DNA of 64,000 bases from Streptomyces sp. SLBN-31 (lineage in GTDB: Bacteria > Actinomycetota > Actinomycetes > Streptomycetales > Streptomycetaceae), in assembly GCF_006715395.1 (NCBI RefSeq), contig NZ_VFNC01000002.1, positions 124,001 through 188,000 of the forward strand, written 5' to 3'. The notes beneath the pieces were generated by a model. It ran no database searches and was not told where the DNA came from. It saw only the letters and a list, made by a program, of their open reading frames with translations. Position numbers and translations under genes: made by a program. Numbering within the stretch: position 1 is the first letter of the stretch; each line of letters begins with the position of its first letter. Below are positions 53,872 through 63,234 of this stretch, piece after piece.

Positions 53872-54528
53872 ATGACTGAGCAAGCCACCCCTGCGACGCG
53901 CTGGCACATCACCGGCGACTGGTTCGATGTGTGCAAGTGCGCCATACCGTGCCCCTGCACGTTCGCGCAGCCCCCGACCTACGGCGACTGCGAGGGGGTA
54001 CTGGCCTGGCACATCAGAGAAGGCCACTACGGTGACGTCCGGCTCGACGACCTCAACGTCCTGATGCTCGCCTCCTTCACGGGCAACATCTGGTCGGGCG
54101 AACACACCGACCCGTACGGCGCGGTCTTCCTGGACGAACGTGCCGACGAACCACAACGCGGTGCACTCGGGGCCGTCTTCGGGGGGCAGGCAGGCGGCTG
54201 GCCGGCCCAGTTCGTGGAGATGTTCCACGGCGAGATGCGCGGCATGGACTTCACACCCGTCCGAATCGAGATCGACGAGGACCTGGCGGGCTGGCGCGCC
54301 GAGATACCCGGCCGGGTCACGGCCACCGCCGAGGCGCTCGCCGGACCGACATCTCCCGACGGAGCGCGCGTCCAGCTCCACAACGCCCCGGGCGCCGAGG
54401 TCGGGCCAGGCCAGGTCGCCACGTGGGGCCGGGCCACCGTCGACCGCGCGGACGCGTTCGGCTTCTCCTGGGACCGCTCCGGCAAGTCGAGCAAACACTT
54501 CCCCTTCGACTGGAGCGGCCCCGACTGA
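53872..54528 (+). CDS. DUF1326 family protein
   Basis: 218 aa from ATG 53872 with AGGAGG upstream. The diagnostic N-terminal motif is WFDVCKCAIPCPCTFAQPPT (four Cys within 18 residues), followed by GDCEGV; the cysteines suggest a metal site. No signal peptide. Gene pairing with DUF2182 is common in actinobacteria and proteobacteria, implying joint function, possibly in metal handling. The longer frame from 53767 lacks a ribosome binding site. Confidence 0.85.
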   Translation: MTEQATPATRWHITGDWFDVCKCAIPCPCTFAQPPTYGDCEGVLAWHIREGHYGDVRLDDLNVLMLASFTGNIWSGEHTDPYGAVFLDERADEPQRGALGAVFGGQAGGWPAQFVEMFHGEMRGMDFTPVRIEIDEDLAGWRAEIPGRVTATAEALAGPTSPDGARVQLHNAPGAEVGPGQVATWGRATVDRADAFGFSWDRSGKSSKHFPFDWSGPD

Positions 54529-54548
54529 CGCCCCGCTCCCCCGGACCG

Positions 54549-54568
54549 GCTCAGGCACGACCCTGAGC
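54549..54568. terminator. Hairpin between convergent DUF1326 and ThuA genes
   Basis: GCTCAGG-CACGAC-CCTGAGC, perfect 7-bp arms, 21 nt after the DUF1326 stop. Confidence 0.5.
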
Positions 54569-54645
54569 GGCCTGCTCGGCCTCCTCGCTGCTGAACGTAC
54601 TCGGCCGTCTCCCCGTACGACGCCTCGTACGTCGGCCGGGATCAC

Positions 54646-55890
54646 CTACGAGGGCAGGGTCCAATTCTGGTTGGGCGCACCGGTGCAGGACCAGATCTGC
54701 AGCCGCGTTCCGTCGGCCGAACTCTGTCCAGTGGCATCAAGGCACTTGCCGGACTGCGGGTTGAGCAGTGCCCCGTTCGCTTGTGGCTGCCAGGTTTGCG
54801 AGCCGGTGCCGTTGCAGTCGTACAACTGGACCTTGGTTCCGTTCGCCGTGCCGGCTGCCGTGACGTCCATGCACTTGCCCAGCGCGGTCAACGTGCCCGA
54901 GCCGGTCACCGTCCACGTCTGGGCACTGGTGCCATTGCAGTCGTAGAGCTGTACGGCCGTGCCGTTGGCGGCGGCCCCTCCGGCGACGTCCACGCACTTG
55001 CCGCCGATGCCGCGGATGGGTCCGGTCGTGGTCTGTGGTGGGGTGACCGGACCTGACTGCCCCGCCGCCCACTTGATCTCCTGGAGCAGAAGCTGATTCT
55101 GCTGACTGCTGGCGAAGGTCGACGACAGGGTGGTGTTTGTCGCGTAATCCATCGCATTGTGGCCGAAGTTGTTGTAGACCATGCGGTAGTTGCGGTTGGT
55201 CCAGACGATCGGGTAGTAGCCGCTGTACCAGGTCTGGTCGGGGTCGGTTCCGATGGGGAACGTGGACTGGTCCATGGACGCCAGAATGTCGATGGCGGGG
55301 TTGCTGCGCAGGTCGTTCGACCAGCTGTACCACTCGCTCACCGACGAGGTGATCGTGGCGGGCAGGCCCGTGGTCGCCGCGTGGGATCCGTCCTCTACGC
55401 GCAGTGTCTCGGAGGTGGGGCCCCACGTGTTGCTCTTGAACGTGCCGGTGCCGAGGAACGTGTTGTGATACCAGGGCCAGTCGCTGGTGTCGTCGTTGAA
55501 GGCGGAGACGTGGAAGCCGACGAAGCCGCCGCCACCGGCCATGTACGCCTGAAATGCCTGCTGTTGGGATGCGGTGTGCGGGTAGTCGTCCAGGAACATG
55601 ACCACCTGATACGAGGCGAGGCCGGCCGCGTTGAGCCGACTCCAGTCCGTGGTGGCGGTGTAGGTGAACCCTGCCTGTGCACCTTCCTGCGGAAACCACG
55701 TGTTGGCCTCGTGGTCGAAGCTGATGTGCGCCGCGTCGTACGTACCGTTGTAGAAGGCCAGTACCTTGAACGGGGTGGCAGCGTGCGCCCGGTATGCGGG
55801 GCCGGCCTGGACGCCGAGGATCACGATGAAAAGGGCCAGAAGTCTCGATGCGGTGCGAACCAAACCCGCTCGCGCGCTGAATCCGGTCAT
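54646..55890 (-). CDS. Secreted ThuA-domain protein with ricin-type lectin domain
   Basis: 414 aa. Signal peptide about 1-38 (LLALFIVILGVQAGPAYRAHA). ThuA/trehalose-utilisation-like domain about 40-275: VLAFYNGTYDAAHISF, VVMFLDDYPHTASQQQAF, AGGGGFVGFHVSAFND, WYHNTFLGTGTF. Then a linker and a ricin B-like beta-trefoil (about 290-414) with three QxW-type repeats (AQTWTV, SQTWQP, NQNWTL) and CVDVAGG / CMDVTAA / CLDATGQ. Presumably a glycan-acting protein targeted to polysaccharide; activity unknown. Confidence 0.88.
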   Translation of the reverse strand: MTGFSARAGLVRTASRLLALFIVILGVQAGPAYRAHAATPFKVLAFYNGTYDAAHISFDHEANTWFPQEGAQAGFTYTATTDWSRLNAAGLASYQVVMFLDDYPHTASQQQAFQAYMAGGGGFVGFHVSAFNDDTSDWPWYHNTFLGTGTFKSNTWGPTSETLRVEDGSHAATTGLPATITSSVSEWYSWSNDLRSNPAIDILASMDQSTFPIGTDPDQTWYSGYYPIVWTNRNYRMVYNNFGHNAMDYATNTTLSSTFASSQQNQLLLQEIKWAAGQSGPVTPPQTTTGPIRGIGGKCVDVAGGAAANGTAVQLYDCNGTSAQTWTVTGSGTLTALGKCMDVTAAGTANGTKVQLYDCNGTGSQTWQPQANGALLNPQSGKCLDATGQSSADGTRLQIWSCTGAPNQNWTLPS

Positions 55891-56086
55891 GCAGAGGCCT
55901 TCCTCGTACAGCTCGTGGGAGTGGAGTGCCTGCCGTGCTCGATTCAGGATTCTAAATCGTGTTCATGTCAATGACTATAGGTCTGGACCAAGCATTCCTG
56001 ACTGACGGGCCGATGCCGAACCGGACATCGACACCCCTACGGGCAAGTGAAGCCAGATCATGAAGACCTGCAGCACCTTCTGCGTG

Positions 56087-56935
56087 TCACCGCGAGCCCG
56101 CGGTCACCAAGGTCGCCGTAATGGGTTCGAGCTCGGTGATCAGTTCGTCGAGTTCGGCGCGGGACAGGGCGTCGTAGGGCGGGGTGGCGAGTTCGTCGGT
56201 GAGGGCTTCGATGCGTGCCTTGGTCGCGCGGCCATCGTCCGTGAAGTGGCCGTCGCTGTCGACGAGTCCGCGTTCGCGCAGACCGTCCATGACCACGGCC
56301 AGGCGTTCTTTCGGCAGGTGATGGATGCGTCCGAATGACTCCGGGGGGTGGATGCCCTGTTCGAGAGCGGAGAGCACGTGGGCCTCCGTACCACCGATGC
56401 GCGCGCCGACGAGAGCGGCGATGTGCCCGTCGCCGCGGTGCTCGCGCAGCATGGTCGCGGAGTGCCACAGCCGGGCGACGGGGTCGCCGGGTACCTCAAG
56501 GGTGCGCATGCCGGCGTACATCACCCGGCCATTGGTGGGGGCGCTCGTCGCGGCCTTGGTGGTCAGGTCTGCGGCTCGCACCAGGCCCGGGGAGTCGGCC
56601 AGCTCGCCGAGGATGCGCCGTAGGGAGGCCGCGCTACCCCGCTCCCGCGCGGCGACGGACGCCTCGGGCGGGATCGTCTCCCAGGCGCTGGGGATGTGCC
56701 GTGCGGCTTCCCCGTCGGCGAAGTTGTAGAAGGCTGCGTGCACGACCTGCGCCGGCACACGCCCCAGCGGCGCGGCGCGGCTGGCGAAATAGCCGTCCCA
56801 GTAGGTGCGGTGGCCGAGCGCGGCCAGTTCCTCGTTGCACTCGTCGGCGAAGAAGGTAACCAGGCAGATCGGCTCCAGGAGCTCGAACATGCGACGGGCG
56901 ATCTGGGTCATCGAATGCATTCGCATCTTGCTCAT
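56087..56935 (-). CDS. SCO6745 family protein
   Basis: 282 aa from ATG 56935 with GGGAGG 6 nt upstream. Mostly helical; the C-terminal half has winged-helix features (KERLAVVMDGLRERGLVDSD, GHFTDDGRATKARIEALTDE), as in the SCO6745 family common in actinobacteria. The N-terminal half (MTQIARRMFELLEPICLVTF) is the family-specific helical bundle. Sometimes annotated as transcriptional regulator, but not proven. Confidence 0.78.
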   Translation of the reverse strand: MSKMRMHSMTQIARRMFELLEPICLVTFFADECNEELAALGHRTYWDGYFASRAAPLGRVPAQVVHAAFYNFADGEAARHIPSAWETIPPEASVAARERGSAASLRRILGELADSPGLVRAADLTTKAATSAPTNGRVMYAGMRTLEVPGDPVARLWHSATMLREHRGDGHIAALVGARIGGTEAHVLSALEQGIHPPESFGRIHHLPKERLAVVMDGLRERGLVDSDGHFTDDGRATKARIEALTDELATPPYDALSRAELDELITELEPITATLVTAGSR

Positions 56936-57237
56936 CGGGTCCTCCCTTTGTCATGTGTGCCGACTTGGACCGTCCGGCACACCGAAACTCATCGCCCGAA
57001 GGAAAGGCGGCCGGGCAGAACCGCACGGGCCCGGCACGTTCAAGCTGGCATGAGACTGATCAACGATGCACACATGACGGAGCCGGGCCTGGCTTCCCCC
57101 GCCGACAGGGCAGGCCGAACAGGGCACGGAGGGCGTGCGCGGCAGGCATGCCGTCGCCGACCGCGCTGCTCAGCGCGTCTGCGGCAGGCGCTGAGTACGA
57201 CCAGAACGAAATCGTCGGCCCGCTCGGCGGGAGTACC

Positions 57238-57858
57238 TCAGCGGTTCGTCCCTCTTTGCGGATGCTGCACGTCTTTGGCGGGACGCGCCGCCGCGTCCGT
57301 GAGAAGGGCGAAGGCCACTGCGAAACCGAGCATGGTGAAGACGCCCTTGGGCCAGAAGATGTGGCTGTCGACGAACGACCAGCAGGCGGCGAGCAGGACG
57401 GCGGCACCCGGCAGTACGCGGGCTCCATGCCGCCGCCACAGCACCGTACACGTGGCGACCGAGGCCACGGCCAGTCCGTAGACTCCGGTTCGGCCCAACT
57501 CGTCACCGGTCGCGAACAGTTGTCGGGCGGCCCCATGGACACCATGGTCCACCACGGTGCCGGCGGAGATGCCGGCCACCGCGTCCAGACCGGAGTAGTA
57601 CGCGGCGAAACAGAGGCACCCGGCCCAGGCGAGCAGTGTCAAAGCGCCCTCCGCATCAGGACGTGGTCTGCCCCACATAGGGACCAGCAGTCCAAGGACG
57701 AGAAGCGGGAAGACAGGCAGCAGAACGATGTGCAGCCCCGTCCAGTGGCCGGCCGTCGCCGCTGTCAGGTGGCGGGGATGGACCAGTCCGGCGACAGCCA
57801 GAAACAAGGGACCGGCAGTCACCAACGCCATCATGCGCAAGGTGCGGAAGGATCGCAT
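57238..57858 (-). CDS. Integral membrane protein
   Basis: 206 aa with five to six transmembrane helices (LVTAGPLFLAVAGLVH; LHIVLLPVFPLLVLGLLVPM; LTLLAWAGCLCFAAYYSGLD; VYGLAVASVATCTVLW; GAAVLLAACWSFVDSHIFW; GVFTMLGFAVAFALL). Conserved-looking His/Asp in HPRHLT and VDSHIFWPKG. No known family recognised. Monocistronic. Confidence 0.72.
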   Translation of the reverse strand: MRSFRTLRMMALVTAGPLFLAVAGLVHPRHLTAATAGHWTGLHIVLLPVFPLLVLGLLVPMWGRPRPDAEGALTLLAWAGCLCFAAYYSGLDAVAGISAGTVVDHGVHGAARQLFATGDELGRTGVYGLAVASVATCTVLWRRHGARVLPGAAVLLAACWSFVDSHIFWPKGVFTMLGFAVAFALLTDAAARPAKDVQHPQRGTNR

Positions 57859-58226
57859 CCAGTCACGCTAGGCGGCCGCCAGCCGGTCCGATGCTTCCGT
57901 CCGCAACGCGTAAGACATCTGTAAGACGGCTTGTCCACCGGCTGGGGGAAGGGGTGCGGCCGGACCGTTCCTCCTGCAGGATCGCCTACGTCAGTCGCCG
58001 GAAAGCCGTCGCGCGCGTCAGCAGCGATCGCCCAGGACCGCTATGTCCGCGCCGAAACCGACTACCAGCCGCCCGTCGGGCCCCCGGAGTCCTTCCGCAT
58101 CCGTCTGAAGCGAACAGCAAACATCCGTAATCATTCAGTGGGCGCCTATTAGCAACAAACCATCAGAGACCACCCGGAGTTCACCCTAAGCTCGCCTCCT
58201 ATTTCTCAGGATCCGGGAGGCTCTGC
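57859..58226. promoter_or_regulatory. Upstream region of the large membrane-anchored protein
   Basis: 368 nt between divergent genes with no supported gene. It must hold the promoters of both; the AT-richer part 58110-58200, including TAATCATTCAG, is the likeliest promoter zone. Confidence 0.35.
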
Positions 58227-61062
58227 GTGGCCCTGCCCCATCGGACGAGCGAGAGCGATCTCGTCCTGCCCAGCGGCTTCGAGGACGTCGTCCGCATCAT
58301 CGACCGTTACGTCGTCGACCGGCGAACGGGGGTCCCGACCAGGCATCGCAGGGCCAGACACCGATTGCCCGCGCTCTTGTTCACTCGCGAGCGGGCAGCC
58401 GGCGCGACCCCAGAGGGCGACACCGCGGTCGCCGTAGCGGCGGGCGACGCAGGGCGGGGCGAGCCGGACCCGGCGCTCTCGGCCCTGGTGCACGTCTACC
58501 ACCATCGTCTGGTACGTCTGGGTTCCGGAGACACCGGGCACTTGGCCAGTCTCGTCCCGCACGCGATCGTCGACGAGGATCTGCTCACCTGCGAGCCGTC
58601 CGGGGAAGACGCCGGCGGGCAGGACGGCCCTCATGTGCGGCTGCTGGACCGGGTGGCCAGGCAGCTTCGCGCCACCATGCCCGACGGTTCCGGCACCTTG
58701 CGTCTGCCCGAGTTCGATGTCTGCCTGGCGGTCCTGCGGGCCAGCATCGCTGCGGGGGACGTGACGGAGGAGCGGCGCGCACTGCGGGACCACGTTTACG
58801 ACAAGTGCGCTTGGAAGTTCGGGTTCGCCGCCGAGGTCAGCGCCCTCGGCAACGAACTCGGCGCCAAGCGCTGGTCGGCGATCACCAAGGTGTTCACCAC
58901 CCCGCTGGCGTGGCTGTGGCGGTGGCTGTACGGCCGCCGGATCGACCGCGGCCGCCGCTTCCGCTGGGTAGGCGGCATGCTGGACGAACCGGGGCGCAGC
59001 TTCCTCAACGCCTCCATGTCGTTGCGCGACGCGCACGTGCGATCCCGCTCCCAGACCCGCGCCGATGAGGGACCGCCGGCCGACCCCGGGGCTGCGGCGG
59101 CCACCGCCAGGTCCGCGGCCGCCGCGGTGGCCGCCCGTGACGAAGCCGTGGTCCGGCAGATCCTGCTGACCGCTCTCATCCACGACCTGGCTCGCGCGGC
59201 GCGCCCGCCGCTGTGGAGCGTGCGAGGGCCACGGCGACGATGGCCCTTCGTCCTGCTGCTGCCGACGGTCGGCGGCGAGGACTCCCCCAGCCGCAGACTC
59301 CTCAACTCCTTCTCGGCGGTGTCCGAGGAGACCGTGACCTGCCCGTTGTTCGTTCTGGGCGCCGCCACGGCCGACCTCCCGCCGTACGCGGTCGGTCTGC
59401 CCCGGCCGGGCATTCCGGGCCAGGGCGTGCGACCGGGCGGCCAGGGCGCCACAGCCCGGGCGGTGGGTTCGCTGCTCGCCGCAGGCGCTTCCGGGCAACC
59501 GGTCGAAGCCGTCTATACGGTGCCGCTGTCACCGGTGCCCGACAACGGGACGAGCGCCGAACGACCCGTTGTACGGCGGCCCCTGCGCTCCCGCGAGGCA
59601 CGCGGACGCGACTGGCTGCGCCCCGGCGTCGCCACAACCGTCGCCCTGGCGGTGGCGGTCGGGCTCGCCGACGCGCTCGTCCACGTGCCCGGACTCGGAC
59701 GGACACGCCATGCCCCCGCAGCCAAGCCCGTCTCCCGGGCCACCGACACCTGGTGTCCACGCGTCGACACCGGGGAACGCGTGGGACTCACCGACGGCAG
59801 CGACCGGTGCGACCTCGCCCACGGCTTGTCCGCACACGAACTGCGCGCCCTCGAAGACCGGTTGGGCCGACAGAACGCGGAGGTCGACCAGACCAAGCCA
59901 TATCGCACGCTGGTCTTCTTCGCCCCGCTCAGCGTCGGCTCCGCGTCACGCCGGACCGTGCCCACCGGTTTCCAGATGCTGCGGGGCGCGCTGCTCGCCC
60001 AGAAGCAGGTCAACGACCTCCATCTCAACACCCAGATGCCGATCCGGCTGCTCGTAGCCAACGCCGGGGAGTACTTCAGGTTCGGGTCGCACGGCGGACT
60101 CAACACGAAGAACCACAGCCGTGTCGACGTCGCTCGCATGATCACCGAACGGGTCCACCGCGACCACATCGCCGGCGTCATCGGTCTCGCGCAGAGCCGT
60201 CCGGAATCCCTCCAGGCGGCCGTCGAGCTCGACGCCCAGGGTGTCCCGGTCCTCGGCACCGGCGTCTCGGGCCAGCGCATGGTGCGGGACTCACCGGTGT
60301 CGTACTCCCAGCTCTCCGCCCCGGACGAGCGGGTGGCCCGCGTCATGGCCTCCTTCGCGCGACGCTCACCCCGGCTGGCCGCCTTGGCCAAGGTCACCGC
60401 CGGGCATACGGCACCCGCCGCCGTCCTGGTCTTCGACCCGAAGGACACCTACTTCAGCGTCGACCTGAAGGACCGGTTCACTCACGCCTACGGTTCGGCG
60501 GGGCCGGTCCACCCAGTGCCGTACGGCGAAGCGAGCAAACAAAGCCAGACCCCCTCCGTGGCAGCCAGTGTCTGCGCGCTCATCCGCAGGACCGACGGAT
60601 TCATCCTCTACGCGGGCCGGTCCAGCGTCATGTACGACCTGTTCTACTACCTGCAGAACGACAAGCAGTGCCACACGCACCAAGGTCAGATCGCCGTACT
60701 CGCGGAAAGCCCCGCACCCCATCTGATCCAGCACCCAGAGCTGATGGTGCAGCAATACGGCTCCCTCCATCTCTTCTACAACCAGTCCGGTGTGCCTGAG
60801 AGCAAGGGCCCCTTCGCCGCGGACTTCAAGAAGGCATACGGAGTCTCCGTCGACAGCGACGCCGCCGGGGGTTACGACGCGGTCAGGGTCTATTTCCGGG
60901 TGATGAACGACATACCCGGTGAACAAAGAGGTCGACATCCAGGAGATCACGAGCGACGGCACCACGATCAACGACCTGACCTGCGGGGCCGTCGAAGCGA
61001 AGGCGGCCCCGGTGACGCGTTGGGGACCGTCCGGGAACTTCATCTGCCCATCGGACGACTGA
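58227..61062 (+). pseudogene. Large membrane-anchored periplasmic-binding-like protein, 3' frameshift
   Basis: About 945 residues when repaired. N-terminal cytoplasmic region (1-470; DLVLPSGFEDVVRIIDRYVV, WPFVLLLPTVGGEDSPSRRL), one transmembrane helix (about 475-492), then a type-1 periplasmic-binding domain like branched-chain amino-acid binders (550-900; LVFFAPLSVGS, GVIGLAQSRPESLQAAVELD, FILYAGRSSVMYDLFYY). After VMNDIP the frame breaks at about 60915-60920; removing one G continues VNKEVDIQEITSDGTTINDL and ends ICPSDD at 61062. Without repair it would end at 61070 with an Arg-rich tail. GTG 58227 has GGGAGG. Only the last 50 residues are affected, so function may survive. Confidence 0.7.
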
Positions 61063-61164
61063 GGTGGTGACACACGCGGGGCGTGGGAACAGCCGAGTCC
61101 GTTCCCACGCCCCGCGAACGAAATGCGGGCTCGCACCCCCCGATCGGGTTCCCGGGCCTGCTGA

Positions 61165-62058
61165 TGGATCCTGATTCGGACACCGCCCCGCGCCGCGCCC
61201 CGAGCCGAAATCGCCGGCGCCATCGCGGTGATGGCCAACCAGCGCGGGCTGGCCACGCCCCTCGGCGTCGAGTTCGCCCCGCCGCACCGCGCCGACCGCA
61301 TCGCCGCCCTGCTGGCGGAGCAGGACCGCTGGTCGCCCGCCGACATGCCCGCGATCCACACGGACACCCACCTCGGCTCCGCCGCACCCCTGTTGGACCA
61401 CCTGCGGGCCCTGAAGAACCTGTCCCCCAAGGCCGCCGCCCTCCGCGACCGTCTCCTGGCCTGGGACCGCCGGATGGACGCGCAGAGCACCGACGCGGCC
61501 GCGTACGCAGCTGTGCGCGGAGCGGTCGTACGGCGACTCGCCGCGCACCCGGCGTTCGCCGCGCTGGCCGCCCCGCCCTCCTGCCCGGAGGTTCTCCTCC
61601 CCTGGCTCGCCCTGCTGCCCCGGATCGCCTTCGCCCTTGAACACCTGCTCCTTGCCGAGGAGTTGTACGAGATCGACCGGTCGGCGGTCGTAGCGGCGGC
61701 CTTGGAGGAAGTGGCCGTCCTGGCGCCGGCCGCCCCCTGGGGCCAGAGCCACCGACTCGCCCCGTGGCGTGCGCTCGCCACCACATCCGATGACGAACCC
61801 GGCCTCGCCGGCGACCACGACTGCGTGCCGTGCACCTCGTCCGTGCCCGGTCTGACCGACCTGAGCGCGCGAGGGCCCGCGGCCCGTTACGTGTGGGACC
61901 TGGCACGGCGGGAGGACAGCCGGTGGGTGGTGCCCTTCGGCGCCTCGGGAGTGCCGGGCTCACCGCATCACCGCGATCAGCTCCCCTTGTGGGTGAGGGG
62001 AGATCTCGTCCAGGTCGTCACCGACTTCGAGCAGCTCACCAAGGAGAGCGATGTCTGA
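61165..62058 (+). pseudogene. Penicillin acylase family remnant (C-terminal part)
   Basis: About 290 codons matching only the C-terminal third of a penicillin acylase (Ntn-hydrolase): AGAIAVMANQRGLATPLGVE, DTHLGSAAPLLDHLRALKNL, GDHDCVPCTSSVPGLTDLSA, ARYVWDLARREDSRWVVPFG, ASGVPGSPHHRDQLPLW. The N-terminal alpha chain and the catalytic Ser that starts the beta chain (about 450 residues) are missing; a stop lies just upstream at 61162. It overlaps the acetyltransferase remnant by 8 nt (ATGTCTGA), as in intact operons pairing such genes. Confidence 0.75.
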
Positions 62059-62468
62059 TTCCTACGACGCCCGCACCGCCGTCCACGAGCAGCGCCTCGA
62101 CGGCTTCGGCACCGTCCGCATCATGCCGCTCGACCCGCACGCGGACGCGGACGTCGTGCACCGCTGGGTGCGTGAGGAACGAGCCGTGTTCTGGGGCATG
62201 AACGGGCTCGACCGAGAACAGGTCACCGAGATCTATGCAGTCGCTGCTCGCTGTCGTGACCGCGTACGTGCTGCCGGGGCTGGGCCGGCACCGGATCGTC
62301 GTCGATCCCGATGTGCGCAACGACAAGGCGATCGCCCGTTTTCTGCGGCAGGGCTTCGAGGCGGGGCCGGTGGTCGTCCTGCCGGAGATCGCCATCCCCG
62401 ACGTGTATCTGCCCGAGAAGACCGCCCAACTCGCCTTCCTGGAAGGGACCGCTGTCTTCCCGACGTGA
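62051..62468 (+). pseudogene. IucB-like siderophore N-acetyltransferase remnant
   Basis: The start (MSDSYDARTAVHEQRLDGFG, VVHRWVREERAVFWGMNGLD, REQVTEIY) and the end in another frame (VTAYVLPGLGRHRIVVDPDV, RNDKAIARFLRQGFEAGPVV, YLPEKTAQLAFL) both match GNAT-family hydroxylysine/lysine acetyltransferases of siderophore pathways. About 60-70 residues between them, including the acetyl-CoA-binding core, are deleted at about 62233, with a frame change. Inactive. Confidence 0.75.
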
Positions 62469-62689
62469 ATTGCGCCGTCGACAAGTTCCCCCTCGGCGCG
62501 GTGATCAACAAAGGGCTGACGCTCCGGGGCGCCCAGCAGCACGGCCAAGACCGCCTGGCGGCCGGGGATCTGAGCACCTCACACCTGGCGACCCTCAGCG
62601 TGACCCTGGACGAGGCACCGCGGGCCTATGACATGTTCAAGGAGAAGACGGACGGCTGCGTCCGCGCGGTCATCCGCCCGAGCGGATGA
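62465..62689 (+). pseudogene. Zinc alcohol / formaldehyde dehydrogenase fragment
   Basis: 75 codons matching the extreme C terminus of glutathione-independent formaldehyde dehydrogenase-type zinc alcohol dehydrogenases: AVDKFPLGAVINKGLTLRGA, QQHGQ, STSHLATLSVTLDEAPRAYD, MFKEKTDGCVRAVIRPSG. About eight residues after QQHGQ are also missing. No start; abuts the acetyltransferase remnant. A relic left by recombination. Confidence 0.65.
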
Positions 62690-63234
62690 GCGGCTGGACC
62701 GCCGCCCGCCGCTTGAGAGCCCGCTACTCGGGCACTTCCCGGGGGCGCGACGCCAGGCTGAGAGCGTCAGCATCCGGAAGCGGACTTCCGGTGGAAGGCA
62801 GGCCAGTGGTTCACGTCGTGTGGGGTCACGATGTGCCAGCCGATGCGGACGACTCCACCGCGTTCACGATCACCTGTGGTGGCTACGGGCGGAGAGCGGC
62901 GATCCGGTAGCGACGTAGGCCCCGCCTCGTAGTAGATCGTGCTCGCACCTAGGGAGCATGCCGACAGGTGTACGCGGCGGCGGCACTGGTGTAATCCGTC
63001 GTAGTGAAGACGGGCCCGATGTCGGCGGCGTCGTGATGTGCTGCCCGAGCCACCGACCGGCCTTGCTCCCAACTCTCCGGCGCGGGTGAGCCTGGACCTG
63101 CCGCTGGGCGGCGATGCCGGCCCGTCCGGAGCAGCCACACCTCGTGCAGCCTGCCGGTACTGCCCGGCGCTGATCGACGCCTGCCCCGTACCCCACCGAA
63201 CTCATCGCGCACGGTTGACCGGTACCTTGCCGCC
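62690..63234. other. Gene-free right-hand stretch
   Basis: 545 nt with only Arg-rich shadow frames. Nothing supported. It separates the remnants from the right-edge gene. Confidence 0.4.

Noticed and set aside
57931..58152. Plus-strand ORF ending DRYVRAETDYQPPVGPPESF
   Set aside because: Start region is Arg/Pro-rich shadow sequence, no ribosome binding site, and the stretch must contain promoters of divergent genes.
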